From contig DIGA01000121.1 of NCBI GenBank assembly GCA_002419365.1, forward strand, positions 1-30,694: a DNA stretch of 30,694 nt, written 5' to 3'. The notes below the pieces were generated by a model. It had not been told where the DNA came from, made no database searches, and worked only from the letters and a program-made list of their open reading frames with translations. The DNA is from Mageeibacillus sp. UBA5734. GTDB lineage: Bacteria; Bacillota; Clostridia; Saccharofermentanales; UBA5734. Each line of letters starts with the position of its first letter. Position 1 is the first letter of the stretch. Shown in pieces: positions 30,468-30,694 of the stretch. Position numbers and translations under genes: made by a program.

Positions 30468-30694
30468 TTGTTCCGGAACCGGGGTAAGATGGTTAAATCG
30501 ATGAATATCCCGGGAATGCTTGCTATCATTGGGTTTGCTGGCCGAATTGCTGAAATCAGGTCAGACCCTAGGGTCTGACCTGATTTGAGAAATTGTTAGC
30601 GATCCTTCTCTGAAGACCTTACAGCTGCAGGGATTCTCAGTCATTGAAGGTTACTGTGAACCCGATTTTACCATTGACTCCGGTTCCGGAACGA
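30468..30694. mobile_element. MITE-like element with imperfect terminal inverted repeats (may continue past the window)
   Basis: The left end (about 30468-30500) reads GTTCCGGAACCGGGGT then ATGGTTAAATCG. The right end (about 30663-30694), read on the minus strand, gives GTTCCGGAACCGGAGT then ATGGTAAAATCG. That is about 32 bases of inverted repeat with few changes. The roughly 160 bases between have no real gene but hold a central 34-base perfect palindrome (30553-30586). Size, ends and lack of coding fit a non-autonomous transposable element. The target duplication cannot be seen because the window ends here. Confidence 0.65.
30553..30586. repeat. Perfect 34-base palindrome
   Basis: AAATCAGGTCAGACCCT and its exact reverse complement are joined with no spacer, centred between 30569 and 30570. 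The GGTCAGACC-type core resembles palindromes that, from memory, often accompany RAYT-type REP transposases. It could instead be a bidirectional terminator-like hairpin, with GATTT on either flank. Confidence 0.85.

Noticed and set aside
30294..30694. A CRISPR array in the repeated region near the right end
   Set aside because: Repeats are short (7 and 19 bases), unevenly spaced, with no unique spacers of 30-40 bases and no cas genes.

Overview
The window reads as chromosomal DNA of a mid-to-high-GC, probably clostridia-like member of the Bacillota. The evidence is a YesM-type histidine kinase with a Cache domain, strong GGAGG ribosome binding sites, many Cys-anchored lipoproteins with Thr/Pro/Ala linkers, a class II (Firmicutes-type) GalT, a MocR-type PdxR and a type III pantothenate kinase. 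I could not assign a species. Almost all of the sequence is coding; I see no rRNA, tRNA, CRISPR array or prophage. Gene starts were chosen from ribosome binding sites and homology by eye.

Layout. (1) 1-7821, plus strand: a sugar sensing and uptake locus. It holds the 3' part of a sensor kinase, a membrane-anchored sugar-binding protein, an RbsA-type ATPase, an RbsC-type permease, a lipoprotein sugar-binding protein, a FucU-type mutarotase and a VOC protein. The two binding proteins share pocket-region motifs, so the anchored one is probably the sensor subunit for the sugar that the transporter carries. (2) 7843-10475, minus strand: pdxS-pdxT (pyridoxal 5'-phosphate synthesis) followed by a TIGR00300-family gene (archaeal ornithine cyclodeaminase / ArgZ-AgrE C-terminal type) that lacks the usual N-terminal domain. 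The divergent pdxR (10688-12178) faces a set of three AAACTGG boxes. (3) 12254-13594: an RMD1/DUF155 protein and a small tail-anchored partner; then a minus-strand rhodanese and a plus-strand inosine/uracil DNA glycosylase. (4) 14666-19569: an AraC regulator divergent from galT-galE-galK (Leloir pathway). (5) 19743-22081: a DUF4015 lipoprotein and a polysaccharide deacetylase lipoprotein, convergent on a clear hairpin terminator.

(6) 22245-27378: one tight operon for pantothenate and coenzyme A: coaBC, a coaX fusion gene, panB, panC, panD. The coaX gene is fused in frame to a Rossmann/DUF2520 dehydrogenase. No panE or ilvC is present, so the fused half is the best candidate for the missing ketopantoate reductase (PanG-like). 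One operon would then contain every pantothenate step from ketoisovalerate and aspartate, plus the kinase and the CoaB/CoaC steps. (7) 27571-30293: a secreted lipoprotein serpin, a chain of three 38-bp repeats that makes two 13-residue micro-ORFs coupled by ATGA overlaps, a DUF5655 protein, and a ferritin-like/VIT1 metal transporter. (8) 30294-30694: no gene. It holds G-quadruplex-type tracts, CGGTAGG iterons and a MITE-like element with about 32-bp inverted ends and a central 34-bp perfect palindrome; the window ends at or within its right end.
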